Assembly (NCBI GenBank): GCA_946481345.1
Contig: CAMLMY010000005.1
Span: forward strand, 31,791 to 95,790
Reading direction: 5' to 3'
Length of the DNA: 64,000 bases
Origin: an uncultured Gilliamella sp.
Lineage (GTDB): Bacteria; Pseudomonadota; Gammaproteobacteria; Enterobacterales; Orbaceae
A model generated the notes under the pieces. The model did not search any database. It saw only the letters and a program-made list of their open reading frames with translations, and had not been told where the DNA came from. Shown piece after piece: positions 21,805-31,637 of the stretch. How positions within the stretch are numbered: position 1 is the first letter of the stretch; every line of letters starts with the position of its first letter. The translations under genes and the position numbers were made by a program.

Positions 21805-22279
21805 CTTAATTATTCCTTATATTTCACCGACACAATGCTACGCAGTAACAAGTTCTTTTTTTATTTGTTAATAAAGCCATCTACCATTAAATTTTTATTG
21901 TCAATTTATTCTGATAAAAAGTGCTTCAAATTTGTTTTCTTTCCATGTTTTCTTTTAAGGATTTTAAAATTATTTTAAACCCTTTATACGGGAGGAATGA
22001 TATTACAAAATTGTCATAAATCAAAATAAATTTACATTAATTTTGTTTTATTTTTGTAAATAAAGATAAATTTATTATTTTTCATTGTGTTAAATGAAAA
22101 GAATAATAATGTGACTTTAGTAAACTAATTGTTTAACTTAATAAACGTTGTAATAATTAATTCAAAATTACTTTTTTGTTATGATTGGAAGTGTGTGACA
22201 AATTGATTGGATAATAAAAAACAGATAAACCGTCTAATAATTCATCTGTTTTTAACATTTTTTCATTTTAGATGTTTTT
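21805..22279. other. Intergenic region between the adhesin and purF (475 bp)
   Basis: Very AT-rich; no ORF worth naming. It should hold the adhesin promoter on the minus strand and contains the purF terminator at its distal end. Confidence 0.6.
22216..22253 (-). terminator. Intrinsic terminator after purF
   Basis: AAAAACAGAT and ATCTGTTTTT form the stem; a T-rich tract follows on the minus strand about 25 bp past the purF stop. Confidence 0.78.
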
Positions 22280-23797
22280 TTATTGACCTTCATTATAAAT
22301 TTCTAGATTTTCTGATTCTTTAGATATTGTTAACTTAATCTTATCACTTCTGTTTATTTCTAACGAAGACAAATATTCATCGTCAATGTCTTCGGTAATA
22401 TATTTTCCATTAAAAACAGAGCATTCTAAATGGGTTATGTTTGGATTAAGGATTTTAATTGAATCAATTAAATCAGAAAGGTTTTGGAAAATAAGTTTAT
22501 CAGCACCAATATCTTTAGCTATCTCATCAACGGTTCGATTATATGCAATTAATTCGCTTGCAACAGGCATATCAATACCGTAAACATTAGGATACCTTAT
22601 TTCTGGTGCGGCAGAAGCCAAATAAATTTTCTTCGCACCACACGAGCGAACCATTTCAAGAATCTTTTCTGATGTAGTACCTCGTACGATTGAATCATCA
22701 ACTAAGAGAACATTTTTACCTTCAAATTCAATACGATTTGCATTGAGTTTTCTTCTTACGGAAAGTTTACGAGCCGTTTGTCCCGGCATAATAAATGTTC
22801 GTCCAACATAACGATTTTTAACAAATCCTTGTCGGTAAGGCTTATTTAATATTCTTGCTATTTCAAGCGCTGCATCACACGATGTTTCTGGAATAGGTAT
22901 GACAACATCAATATCAACATTCTTCCATTCCTTTGCTATTTTTTGCCCTAGTTTTTGCCCCATTAAAATGCGAGATTGATAAACAGATACACCATTCATC
23001 AATGAATCCGGTCTTGCAAAATAAACATATTCAAAAATACATGGATAATATTGAGGATTATCTGAACATTGCTGTGAATATAATTGCCCATCTTGAGTGA
23101 TATAAATCGCTTCGCCAGGATCAACATCACGCATAAACTCAAAATCAAGAATGTCTAATGCCACACTTTCTGAGGCAACCATATATTCGATTTTTTGATT
23201 TTCTAAAACTCTTCTACCAATAACTAACGGACGGATTCCATAAGGATCTCGAAAAGCAACCAAACCATGTCCTATAATCATTGCTACACAAGCATAGGCA
23301 CCCTTAATAATCGTATGTACATTATGAATTGCGGTAAAAATATTATCTGGGCTAAGAGGGTAAGTTGGAAATTTATCGAGTTCGCTGGCAAAAATGTTAA
23401 GTAAAACTTCTGAATCGGAATTAGTATTGATATGACGCCTAGCTAACTCAAAAACTTTATTACGCAGTTTATCGGTATTAGTTAAATTACCATTATGAGC
23501 AAGAGCAATGCCATACGGTGAATTGACATAAAACGGTTGTGCTTCCGAGGGACTGGAGCTTCCAGCTGTTGGATAACGTATATGGCCTATTCCTAAATTA
23601 CCTTGTAAACGCTGCATATGATGTTCTTGGAATACATCTTTAACTAGACCATTAGCTTTACGCATACGAAAGCGATTTTGATTATCAATTGTAACAATAC
23701 CTGCAGCATCTTGTCCCCGATGTTGCAACACAGTCAATGCATCATAAATTGATTGGTTGACTGTACCACTTCCTACAATACCTACAACACCACACAT
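22280..23797 (-). CDS. purF: Amidophosphoribosyltransferase PurF
   Basis: PurF makes 5-phosphoribosylamine from PRPP and glutamine, the first step of purine synthesis. The N-terminal nucleophile cysteine is at position 2 (MCGVVGIVG, Met removed). The glutaminase domain carries HNGNLTN and [13 protein letters not shown], and the C-terminal transferase has the PRPP loop [14 protein letters not shown] near residue 365. Length (505) is normal. It is the last gene of the cotranscribed set accD-folC-dedD-cvpA-purF. Confidence 0.98.
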   Translation of the reverse strand: MCGVVGIVGSGTVNQSIYDALTVLQHRGQDAAGIVTIDNQNRFRMRKANGLVKDVFQEHHMQRLQGNLGIGHIRYPTAGSSSPSEAQPFYVNSPYGIALAHNGNLTNTDKLRNKVFELARRHINTNSDSEVLLNIFASELDKFPTYPLSPDNIFTAIHNVHTIIKGAYACVAMIIGHGLVAFRDPYGIRPLVIGRRVLENQKIEYMVASESVALDILDFEFMRDVDPGEAIYITQDGQLYSQQCSDNPQYYPCIFEYVYFARPDSLMNGVSVYQSRILMGQKLGQKIAKEWKNVDIDVVIPIPETSCDAALEIARILNKPYRQGFVKNRYVGRTFIMPGQTARKLSVRRKLNANRIEFEGKNVLLVDDSIVRGTTSEKILEMVRSCGAKKIYLASAAPEIRYPNVYGIDMPVASELIAYNRTVDEIAKDIGADKLIFQNLSDLIDSIKILNPNITHLECSVFNGKYITEDIDDEYLSSLEINRSDKIKLTISKESENLEIYNEGQ

Positions 23798-23815
23798 ATA
23801 ATGACTACCTCAAAC

Positions 23816-24304
23816 TTAATGAACTAAAAAAGATGATGAATTTTGGATATAATCAAAAAACCAACGAATAATAAAATGAAAATGAGGAATAAGTTGTGAC
23901 TGGGTCCAATAAGGTGATTTTGATAATGGCGTAAAGGTATCAATGAAAAAGAGTAATGCTGCAACAACTAAAATACCACGTAATATTCCAAAACAGATAC
24001 CTAAAACTCGGTCAGTACCGGATAAGCCAGTTTTTTGAACTAATTGGCCAATAACATAAGAAACAACAGAGCATACTAATAATGTAGCAAAAAAAAGGAT
24101 AGTAATTGCTACTGCAATACGAATGATGTCGCTATCAAAGTAGGTCAAGTATGGCGTGATGTAAGTATAAAAATGACCCGCTATAAAAAAAGCTAATCCC
24201 CAACTAACAAGAGATAAAGCTTCTCTTATAAAACCCCGAACGATACTAACTGAAGCTGAAAAAGCAATAATACTTATAATTGTAATATCAACCCAATTCA
24301 TCAT
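23816..24304 (-). CDS. cvpA: CvpA family membrane protein
   Basis: A 162-residue inner-membrane protein with four hydrophobic segments. The family pattern WVDITIISIIAFSASVSIVRGFIREALSL at the start is clear, as is the DRVLGICFGILRG block. CvpA is needed for colicin V export in E. coli and for envelope stress resistance; its mechanism is not settled. It lies directly upstream of purF as in most enterics. Confidence 0.94.
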   Translation of the reverse strand: MMNWVDITIISIIAFSASVSIVRGFIREALSLVSWGLAFFIAGHFYTYITPYLTYFDSDIIRIAVAITILFFATLLVCSVVSYVIGQLVQKTGLSGTDRVLGICFGILRGILVVAALLFFIDTFTPLSKSPYWTQSQLIPHFHFIIRWFFDYIQNSSSFLVH

Positions 24305-24422
24305 AATAATCCGCTATTTTATGTTTAAAAATATTTTTTACCGCTAATTATCGTAAATAATACTATTTGTAAATTTGTAAAGTTATAAATTAAGAATTAT
24401 CTTTGATATAAAAATATAATTC

Positions 24423-25004
24423 TTAATTAGCTACAATAATCCCTTTCAATTTTGTCAAATTATTTAAATTAGTAATAATTTGTTCTGCTTGTTCCTTTTT
24501 TGCATATGGACCAACTTGTAATTTAATTACTTGATTCGGTTCTGGATTTTTAGGTATGAGCCTCACGTTATAATTATTTAATCTCAATAATGCAACGAGT
24601 TCTTCAATTTTTTGTTTATTTTTTAACGCTGTTAGTTGGATCATAAATGTTTTGGTTTCTTGTCCTGAAACTGAAACTTTCGAATCTGACTCGTCATTTT
24701 CGGAAATATCTTGTAACGTCAATGGGCTTGAATTTTGATCTACACCCGAAATATACGAAGTATTAGGTATATTACTAGTATTGTCAAAATCACCCCCTGA
24801 TTCATTAGGTGAATTTATGAGTTGATTTTGTTGATTAACTATTTCTGGTTGTAAAATTGGAGTAGCTAAAGTTCGTTGATTAGATTTATCTATTAGTATC
24901 CATGGCGCTATTACAGCTAAAATTAACAATAATGTTGCAAAACCAACGAGTTGATTTCTTATTCTATTTTGATTATTGCTGCTACTTTTTTTATTTTTCA
25001 TCAT
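24423..25004 (-). CDS. dedD: SPOR-domain cell division protein DedD
   Basis: DedD is a bitopic septal protein whose SPOR domain binds denuded glycan strands. It has a short basic cytosolic N-terminus, one membrane segment (about residues 17-37, LVGFATLLLILAVIAPWILI), a disordered Ser/Asn/Gln-rich linker and a SPOR domain at about 118-193 (KTFMIQLTALKNKQKIEELVALLR ending in GIIVAN). Position between folC and cvpA matches E. coli. Confidence 0.92.
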   Translation of the reverse strand: MMKNKKSSSNNQNRIRNQLVGFATLLLILAVIAPWILIDKSNQRTLATPILQPEIVNQQNQLINSPNESGGDFDNTSNIPNTSYISGVDQNSSPLTLQDISENDESDSKVSVSGQETKTFMIQLTALKNKQKIEELVALLRLNNYNVRLIPKNPEPNQVIKLQVGPYAKKEQAEQIITNLNNLTKLKGIIVAN

Positions 25005-25016
25005 GATTAATTAAAC

Positions 25017-26288
25017 TTAATCCGCTAAATTAGCTAAAACATCAGATACCGTATGAAACGAACCACATACCACTATAATATCATCTTTTTTAGCATCTTG
25101 TAGAGCCATTTGATAAGCATCTAAAACATTATCGAATGTTGATACATTAAGCTTATTATCCGCTATTAAATATTGTTTCAATACTTCACTACTACATCCA
25201 CGTTCACCATAAAGTGAGGCACAATACCAAACATCCCCTTTCAATATAGACAAAGTATTTTTAATGTCTTTATCTTTAAGCATAGCAATAACAAATCTAA
25301 CTTTACCTAAATATTTTTTTTCTACCCGCAATAATGCTAATTGTTTTGTTAGGTAGTCTGCTGCATGGGGATTATGAGCAACGTCGATTATTACCAGTGG
25401 TTCTGTATTTATTGTCTGAAGTCGTCCAACCAGACTTGAATTCAATAAACCTTCACTTATTTGTCTTGCTTCAATTTGGATAGATGAATAACTTAAAGCG
25501 GCAATTGCTGTTGCAGCGTTAGCTAAAGGGACTTTAGGAATTGGTAAAGATTGATATTGACATTGACTAGAATAAAAATCCCATTTATCGCTACTTTTTT
25601 GCTCATAAAACCAATCATGATTAATGCTATGAATAGGACAATTGACGGACTTAGCTACATCTAAAATTGACATAGGAATATCTGGTTCACCCACGATAGC
25701 AATACTTTTAGACTTAAAGATACCTGCCTTTTCTCGACCTATACTTTCACGTGTACTACCTAAATAATCAACATGATCAATACCTATAGTTGTCACAATT
25801 GCAACATCAGCATCGACAATATTAGTTGCATCAAGCCTACCGCCTAATCCGACCTCTAAAATAACAACATCTAATTTAGCTTGTTTGAATTGATACAGAG
25901 CAGCGAGAGTAGCATATTCAAAATAGGTAAGTGAGATCTCACCGCGCGCATCCTCAATTTGTGTAAATGCATTTATCGTTTCTTGCTCTGTTGATTCTTG
26001 ATTATCAATTCGCACTCGTTCTGTAAAACGTAATAAATGAGGAGAACTATAAACACCAACATGTAAATTGGCCGCAAGTAATATCATCTCAAGTGTTTTA
26101 CAAGTTGTTCCTTTACCATTAGTACCAGCAACCGTAAATATATAAGGCGCTGGTTGCAATAAATTAAGGCGCTGAGCAACAGTTTTGACACGCTCCAAAC
26201 CGAGATCAATTGTCGAGGGATGTAGTTGTTCTAGATAACAAAGCCATGCTGATAGATCAGACAAGGCATTAGGTTTTTCAACTTGCAT
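25017..26288 (-). CDS. folC: Bifunctional dihydrofolate / folylpolyglutamate synthase FolC
   Basis: FolC adds glutamate to dihydropteroate and to folates. It belongs to the Mur-ligase family, with the ATP-binding loop VAGTNGKGTTC at about residues 53-63, the Mur-like EVGLGGRLDATN motif near 145 and a C-terminal Rossmann-like domain (DVAHNPHAADYL). It is 423 residues long, as expected. accD lies upstream with a 6-bp gap. Confidence 0.97.
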   Translation of the reverse strand: MQVEKPNALSDLSAWLCYLEQLHPSTIDLGLERVKTVAQRLNLLQPAPYIFTVAGTNGKGTTCKTLEMILLAANLHVGVYSSPHLLRFTERVRIDNQESTEQETINAFTQIEDARGEISLTYFEYATLAALYQFKQAKLDVVILEVGLGGRLDATNIVDADVAIVTTIGIDHVDYLGSTRESIGREKAGIFKSKSIAIVGEPDIPMSILDVAKSVNCPIHSINHDWFYEQKSSDKWDFYSSQCQYQSLPIPKVPLANAATAIAALSYSSIQIEARQISEGLLNSSLVGRLQTINTEPLVIIDVAHNPHAADYLTKQLALLRVEKKYLGKVRFVIAMLKDKDIKNTLSILKGDVWYCASLYGERGCSSEVLKQYLIADNKLNVSTFDNVLDAYQMALQDAKKDDIIVVCGSFHTVSDVLANLAD

Positions 26289-26294
26289 GATTAG

Positions 26295-27185
26295 TTACAT
26301 TGTTTCATTATTGGTGGCATCATAAAAAGGGGCTGGAAGTTTCATTAATTTCGCGATCAAACCAGCAATTTTTGGTCGCATATCTTTACGGTGGATAATC
26401 ATATCAAGTGCGCCTTTCTCTAGCAGAAACTCACTACGTTGAAAGCCTTCAGGTAACGTTTCTCGAACGGTTTGTTGAATAACCCGAGGACCTGCAAAAC
26501 CTATTAATGCTTTTGGTTCAGCGATATTAATATCACCGAGCATCGCTAAACTTGCTGATACACCACCCATTGTAGGGTCAGTCATAACTGAAATATAAGG
26601 TAAACCTTCATCTTGCATTTTAGCTAAAATAGCACTCGTTTTTGCCATTTGCATTAATGAAAAGAGCGCTTCTTGCATTCGTGCACCACCACTAGTTGAA
26701 AAACAGATTAATGGACACTTATCAGCAATAGCTTGTTCAGCGGCACGAGTAAATAATGCGCCAACAACTGAGGACATTGAGCCTCCAATAAATGCAAACT
26801 CAAAACAAGCAACCACAACAGGAATACCAAGTAGTGTGCCTTTCATAACCACCATGGCTTCTTTTTCACGGGTATCTTTTTGAGCAGCGGTTAACCGATC
26901 TTTATATTTTTTAGTATCTTTAAATTTTAAGATATCTTTTGGAGCAAGTTCTGCACCGATTTCAACATCCGAACCTTCATCTAAAAATCGGTATAATCTT
27001 ACTCTTGCAGCAATATGCATATGGTGATCACATTTCGGACACACCTCTAAATTACGATCTAGTTCAGCTTGATAAATGACTTGTTCACAATTACTACATT
27101 TGGTCCAAACCCCACCGGGAATATTCGCCTTTTTATGATCTGACGATATATTATTTTTACTTAGAATTTTCTCAATCCAGCTCAT
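26295..27185 (-). CDS. accD: Acetyl-CoA carboxylase carboxyltransferase beta subunit AccD
   Basis: AccD pairs with AccA to move the carboxyl group from biotin to acetyl-CoA in fatty-acid synthesis. The N-terminal zinc ribbon has two CxxC pairs (KCSNC and VCPKC, about residues 30-52). The crotonase-like core has [16 protein letters not shown] and [11 protein letters not shown]. The C-terminus has [21 protein letters not shown]. Length is normal. Confidence 0.97.
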   Translation of the reverse strand: MSWIEKILSKNNISSDHKKANIPGGVWTKCSNCEQVIYQAELDRNLEVCPKCDHHMHIAARVRLYRFLDEGSDVEIGAELAPKDILKFKDTKKYKDRLTAAQKDTREKEAMVVMKGTLLGIPVVVACFEFAFIGGSMSSVVGALFTRAAEQAIADKCPLICFSTSGGARMQEALFSLMQMAKTSAILAKMQDEGLPYISVMTDPTMGGVSASLAMLGDINIAEPKALIGFAGPRVIQQTVRETLPEGFQRSEFLLEKGALDMIIHRKDMRPKIAGLIAKLMKLPAPFYDATNNETM

Positions 27186-27505
27186 TATGATTCTCTCATT
27201 AGATACTCTTTAGAAATATTGGGCTATTGTATAATATTTTGTAATAATTCTTAATAGTTGTTTTAATTTTTCTCTTTTTTGTAAAAATATTTGAGGAAGT
27301 GCATACGTTTAAGTATAAAATTAATGACTAAATTCAACAATAATTCCAAATGCCGATAAATAAATCATAAAAAGGCAATTAATTATTGAATTTTCCAACA
27401 AAATCTGATGATATTTAAAAATATAATTAATATGACCTTAAAAAATTATTAGTATATAATTAGACAAGGTTTATTTTTCAATTTTTTACAATTAAGGGGT
27501 TTTAG
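27186..27505. other. Divergent intergenic region accD / tmaR (320 bp)
   Basis: AT-rich, with no ORF. It should contain the accD operon promoter on the minus strand, and holds the tmaR promoter near its right end. Confidence 0.6.
27432..27460 (+). promoter_or_regulatory. Probable sigma-70 promoter of tmaR
   Basis: ATGACC (-35-like, four matches to TTGACA), 17 bases, then a perfect TATAAT. The ATG lies about 46 bp after the -10, with a GGGG-type ribosome binding site before it. Confidence 0.6.
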
Positions 27506-27826
27506 ATGGACAAGGAAAAAGCAAGTGCACCATCGTTTCAAGATGTATTAGAATACATTCGCCTATCACGTCGTTTAAATAAATTAAAACGCGAAATTTC
27601 AGATAATGAGAAAAAAATTCGCGATAACCAAAAACGTGTACTCTTACTTGAGAACCTAAGTGAATACATTAAACCAAATATGACGTATGAAGAACTTCAA
27701 GCTATTATTGCTAATATGAAAAGCGATTATGATGATCGAGTTGATGATTATATTATTAAAAATGCTGAAATATCTAAAGAACGTCGCGATATCAGTAAAA
27801 AAATGCGCACTTATCGTTCAAATTAA
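27506..27826 (+). CDS. tmaR: PTS system regulator TmaR (formerly YeeX, DUF496)
   Basis: A 106-residue, highly charged coiled-coil protein. The sequence is recognisably Yee[20 protein letters not shown], then [20 protein letters not shown] and [20 protein letters not shown]. In E. coli this protein, renamed TmaR, clusters at the cell pole and sequesters PTS enzyme I, tuning sugar uptake. It is a single-gene unit with its own promoter and terminator. Family membership is strong; conserved function is inferred. Confidence 0.93.
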   Translation: MDKEKASAPSFQDVLEYIRLSRRLNKLKREISDNEKKIRDNQKRVLLLENLSEYIKPNMTYEELQAIIANMKSDYDDRVDDYIIKNAEISKERRDISKKMRTYRSN

Positions 27827-27837
27827 TTTTTGAATAT

Positions 27838-27869
27838 GTAACTCCCATAATTTTATATATGGGAGTTAT
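27838..27869. terminator. Bidirectional terminator between tmaR and yciH
   Basis: TAACTCCCATA and TATGGGAGTTA form a long stem in the convergent gap, followed by TGTTTTAT on the + strand. Confidence 0.78.
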
Positions 27870-27884
27870 GTTTTATCAGTTAAA

Positions 27885-28205
27885 TCATCCGCCAGCAAGT
27901 TTAACTTTAAAGCCTTTATCTTCTAACAACGACTTTAGCAAATCTCTTTTATCGCCTTGAATTTCAATCGTTCCATCTTTAATAGAGCCGCCACATCCAC
28001 AACGTTTTTTTAGTTCTCCTGCTAATTTAGATAATTGATTATCATCCAAATCAAAACCAGAAATAACACATACGCCTTTCCCTTTACGCCCCGAAGTCTG
28101 TCGTTGAATACGTATAGTACCATCACCTTTAGGGCGAGATAACTTTGCTTCTATTGGTTTAATTCGTCCTTGATCGGTCGAATAAACAAGAGGATTATCG
28201 GACAT
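27885..28205 (-). CDS. yciH: SUI1/eIF1-like translation factor YciH
   Basis: A 106-residue protein of the eIF1/SUI1 fold. The core GKGVCVISGFDLDDNQLSKL followed by KKRCGCGGSIKDG and a C-terminal LLEDKGFKVKLAGG is diagnostic. In E. coli YciH influences start-site fidelity and stress translation. It lies 7 bp after pyrF, the classical pyrF-yciH pair. Confidence 0.95.
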   Translation of the reverse strand: MSDNPLVYSTDQGRIKPIEAKLSRPKGDGTIRIQRQTSGRKGKGVCVISGFDLDDNQLSKLAGELKKRCGCGGSIKDGTIEIQGDKRDLLKSLLEDKGFKVKLAGG

Positions 28206-28212
28206 AATTAAA

Positions 28213-28917
28213 TTAACTCTTACTTAAATCAAGGGTAGATAAAATAGATTGTAATGCTTTAGCAGGATCTTCTGCTCTCGTAATTGGTCTACCAATGACT
28301 AAATAATCGGAGCCGGCCGCTTGAGCTCGTTGTGGTGTCATGATACGACGCTGATCATCAGGCCCTGAATCTACAGGACGAATACCAGGTGTGACCAATT
28401 TAAAATTACTACCAAGTCTAGTTCTAAAACTTTGTACTTCTTTAGCTGAGCAAACCACTCCGTCAAGCCCACAATTTTTCGCGAGTATAGCTAATTTGGT
28501 TGCTTGTTCTAAAGGTGAAACATTAATACCAATATCTTTAAGATCTGCCGCTTCCATACTCGTTAATACTGTTACCGCAATTAAAAGTGGTGCATCTTTA
28601 CCATAAGGATAAAGTGCATCTTTTGCAGCCTCCATCATACGAATTCCGCCACTAGCATGAACATTCGTCATCCAAACACCTAAATCAGCCGCCGCTGCTA
28701 CTGCCTTAGCCACGGTATTTGGAATATCATGAAATTTAAGATCTAAAAAAATTTCAAAGCCTTTATTCATAATCTGTTTTATAAATTCAGGTCCAGCATG
28801 AGTAAACAATTCTTTACCAATTTTTAAACAACAATCTTTCGGATCAACCCGATCAATAAAATTCCAAGCTGACTTAACATCAGCAAAATCAACAGCAACA
28901 ATAATTGGTGATGACAT
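28213..28917 (-). CDS. pyrF: Orotidine 5'-phosphate decarboxylase PyrF
   Basis: PyrF converts OMP to UMP, the last step of pyrimidine synthesis. A TIM barrel of 234 residues has the catalytic charge network in [13 protein letters not shown] (near residue 60). The phosphate-binding C-terminal motifs VTPGIRP and YLVIGRPIT are present. Start [13 protein letters not shown] is typical. Confidence 0.97.
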   Translation of the reverse strand: MSSPIIVAVDFADVKSAWNFIDRVDPKDCCLKIGKELFTHAGPEFIKQIMNKGFEIFLDLKFHDIPNTVAKAVAAAADLGVWMTNVHASGGIRMMEAAKDALYPYGKDAPLLIAVTVLTSMEAADLKDIGINVSPLEQATKLAILAKNCGLDGVVCSAKEVQSFRTRLGSNFKLVTPGIRPVDSGPDDQRRIMTPQRAQAAGSDYLVIGRPITRAEDPAKALQSILSTLDLSKS

Positions 28918-28951
28918 AACTCATTTATCCCTTTTTTATCTTAAATTTTAT

Positions 28952-30133
28952 CTATCTTTTTTGTACAAATTCATTTAAATCGTTATAAAATATTCGTGCG
29001 CTTTCTTTATAACCTTTCAAAGTTTGATGAACTAAATCTGGACGAGCTAAACCGCGTTTACGCCATTCTTTAATAGCAAATTTACCGCCCATAGCTCTTT
29101 GCCAATCCCAAAATAATGTTTTTTCAGTTCTAGCTACCTGTTTTTGAATATTCATTATTGCCGAAAATGATTTAGGTATATCTTTTTGATTAACCATTGT
29201 ATCAGGTGGCGTCATTATTAAGATAGCGGCATTGGGTAATGATTTACGAATGAGCCGTATATTATTAATTAAATTTTTTCGGTATGCATTGAGATCTAAA
29301 GTTTCATCAAAACTTTCATTGGTTCCATACTCGAGTATAATTAAATCACTTTTTGATAAAGATAGCTCTTTAAACCAACTTGGGCTCCATTTCTGCCATA
29401 TAGCCTGCCTTGCCCCATTTGTAGCAATTGCTGAGACAATAACACCAGGTTGCTGGTAACGAGTTAACCAAATGCCCCCAAGTTCAACTGTACTTTGCCC
29501 TGTTATTTTTAGTGGCATTTTAGCAACCACAGATACACTTTGCCAAACATTAGCTTTAGGGACATAGTCAAATTTAATTCTTTTATTATTATTATCATAA
29601 AGACCAAATAAATTAGACGTATTTTTTAATGGTTTAAAAATTAACTGAACCCGCCAATCCGCATTATAATCTGATTTAGGTTGAATCTGTAATACCGCAG
29701 AATTTTGGTTCGGTCTGGCAATAAAGCCACCCATAGGAAAATCTCTATTACTCAAGGTTCTACTACTTAACACATCCCAATTTTTACTTTTCCAAGTCAC
29801 TGCTGCATGGCTTTGACCTTTTATGGCTATTGGTGTTATCCAACCAATACCAGCATCACCATATTTTCCTTGCATCAATGTTCTAAATTCACCAGTAAAA
29901 AAATCAGCTGCGGTATGAGAATCACCAAATTGAGTGATATTAACAACATTATTTGCTCTTTTATTGGTCATTAATGATTTCAATCGGGTAGCAAATTGTT
30001 TCGCATTTGGATCACCAAAATCAATAATTCCAGACCCCGTAACAGCTTCACTTTCAGTCACACCATATCCAAAAGTGAAAGTAACCAAAATAACCGTCAG
30101 AAAAGACTTTAAGAACTTATTCACTATGGACAT
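28952..30133 (-). CDS. Periplasmic SGNH hydrolase, probable peptidoglycan O-acetylesterase (Ape1-like)
   Basis: A 393-residue exported protein (signal peptide about 1-30). Block I with the catalytic serine is TQFGDSHTAAD (about residue 68). A carbohydrate-binding-like segment of about 120 residues is inserted before block III (EYGTNES), and the Asp/His pair is in RPDLVHQT near the C-terminus. This split arrangement is that of the Ape1 peptidoglycan O-acetylesterases of Neisseria and Campylobacter, which remove 6-O-acetyl groups from MurNAc. It is the third gene of the row MBOAT-DUF459-Ape1, and overlaps the previous gene by 17 bp. Esterase role is inferred from motifs and neighbours. Confidence 0.75.
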   Translation of the reverse strand: MSIVNKFLKSFLTVILVTFTFGYGVTESEAVTGSGIIDFGDPNAKQFATRLKSLMTNKRANNVVNITQFGDSHTAADFFTGEFRTLMQGKYGDAGIGWITPIAIKGQSHAAVTWKSKNWDVLSSRTLSNRDFPMGGFIARPNQNSAVLQIQPKSDYNADWRVQLIFKPLKNTSNLFGLYDNNNKRIKFDYVPKANVWQSVSVVAKMPLKITGQSTVELGGIWLTRYQQPGVIVSAIATNGARQAIWQKWSPSWFKELSLSKSDLIILEYGTNESFDETLDLNAYRKNLINNIRLIRKSLPNAAILIMTPPDTMVNQKDIPKSFSAIMNIQKQVARTEKTLFWDWQRAMGGKFAIKEWRKRGLARPDLVHQTLKGYKESARIFYNDLNEFVQKR

Positions 30134-31619
30134 CCTCTAATTTTTTGAAAATTATTTTTTCCATAATGGCCTTTGCCAGAATTTTTTGACCTGAAGGTGT
30201 AAAGTGAACCCCATCATCAACCCTTACTCTGATTTTCTCTTTATTCTTCTCAACAAAACTATTGAATTTTTCGTATGAACAACCGAGTAACTCATTGGTT
30301 GTTAGAAAATGTTGTTGAGTTTTTTCAAGCTCTGACTGATATAATTTATTAAGATAAACCATACCATCATTTAGTTTTTTCTTACGCATACAAGGTGGTG
30401 CAAGCCAAAGGACTTGAACACGATGTTTTTGGACATGTTCTAAAATACTGGCAATACGTAAACGATATTGTTTTTCCCATAGTTTAGATTTAAATCTTAC
30501 ATTTGTTGCATAACCTTTAACAGGAAAATCCCATGGATCGTTAGCACCTAAAAAAATGACAAGTAATTTAATTGAAGGATCTTCAGATAGTTTATCATTA
30601 ATCGTTTTTGGCCAATCAAAAGCTTTAGGATAACTTAGTCCAGTACTACGTTTGCTTAAATCAATGCTTTCAATTCTATATTGTTTGAATAACATTTTTT
30701 TAACATATGGTGCAACTCCTTGCATTAAAGAGTCACCAGCAAAAAAAACTTTATCATTTTGAGTCAATACAATTGGTATTGGTTCATCAACTAATGATGC
30801 ATCATCAGACAAAACCTCTGGTTGTTGATTTTGATCTATCGGAGTTATTTGCGTTTCTATTGTTTTAACTTCCGTAGATGTTTGTTGAACTTTCTCGTCA
30901 ACTTTATCTTCAGCTTCAGCTTTAGCTTCAACTTCAGTTTTCTCTTTAACTTCAAGTTTATCTTCAGTATTGTTTATTGTTTCTTGCGTCGTTTGTTTTG
31001 TAGTTTCTGACTCAGTGTCTGAATCAATAATCTCTAAGTTAGGTGATTCATCTTCCAGTGATTTATCCTCTAGTGATTCATCATCAAGTGATTCATCCCT
31101 TGCAAATAATCTTAGAATATCTTCTTTTGTTTCAAGTTTATTTTCTTTTGATTCGGATCGATTTTCTTCAATAGCCTCGATAGGTTCAGGCACGTCATCA
31201 GTTTGTTCAGTTTGATCAGATTCATCAGTAACCTCTTTTTCATCAGTATCCACTTTTGCATTGGAGTCTAAATCATCTTGAGGTGCAATAATGCTTTCGC
31301 TTGTATCTTTTTCCAACTCTTCAGGTGGGGGTTCTTCAGTAAGTGTATCAGAATCCAATAGATCTGAATGATAAGTTTGTTGCCAATAAATTAATATTGA
31401 TTTGTAATAAATTGACATCAAAACAACCGCTGTCAAAAGTAAAATTACACAAATATATCGAGCGGATAAAGTACTTCTTACAATTTCAGAAATAACATTA
31501 TTTTTAACAAATTTTCTTGAACGCTTGAAAGCAACTTTATTCAATGTATTAGGAGATTGCCATTTCAGATTCAAATAAGTTTTTTTCTTATTTTTCGTAA
31601 CCGATTTTTTAAATTCCAT
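30117..31619 (-). CDS. Membrane-anchored DUF459-type SGNH protein, possible peptidoglycan O-acetyltransferase partner
   Basis: A 500-residue protein. A basic cytosolic N-terminus is followed by one membrane anchor at about residues 51-71. A very acidic, low-complexity periplasmic stretch of roughly 190 residues follows, rich in Asp, Glu, Ser and Thr, with tandem DESLE-like repeats near residues 172-190. The C-terminal SGNH domain has the serine in FFAGDSLMQGV (about 290), FLGANDPWDF, and the Asp/His pair in DDGVHFTPSG. PatB/PacB-type proteins transfer acetyl from an MBOAT partner to MurNAc, and the MBOAT gene is directly upstream (18 bp). Which substrate it uses is inference. Confidence 0.7.
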   Translation of the reverse strand: MEFKKSVTKNKKKTYLNLKWQSPNTLNKVAFKRSRKFVKNNVISEIVRSTLSARYICVILLLTAVVLMSIYYKSILIYWQQTYHSDLLDSDTLTEEPPPEELEKDTSESIIAPQDDLDSNAKVDTDEKEVTDESDQTEQTDDVPEPIEAIEENRSESKENKLETKEDILRLFARDESLDDESLEDKSLEDESPNLEIIDSDTESETTKQTTQETINNTEDKLEVKEKTEVEAKAEAEDKVDEKVQQTSTEVKTIETQITPIDQNQQPEVLSDDASLVDEPIPIVLTQNDKVFFAGDSLMQGVAPYVKKMLFKQYRIESIDLSKRSTGLSYPKAFDWPKTINDKLSEDPSIKLLVIFLGANDPWDFPVKGYATNVRFKSKLWEKQYRLRIASILEHVQKHRVQVLWLAPPCMRKKKLNDGMVYLNKLYQSELEKTQQHFLTTNELLGCSYEKFNSFVEKNKEKIRVRVDDGVHFTPSGQKILAKAIMEKIIFKKLEDVHSE

Positions 31620-31637
31620 AATAATTTATCATCATAA

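Noticed and set aside
30822..31215. Ser-rich and Phe-rich ORFs on the + strand
   Set aside because: They are antisense to the acidic, low-complexity linker of the DUF459 protein and mirror its Asp/Glu/Ser codons.
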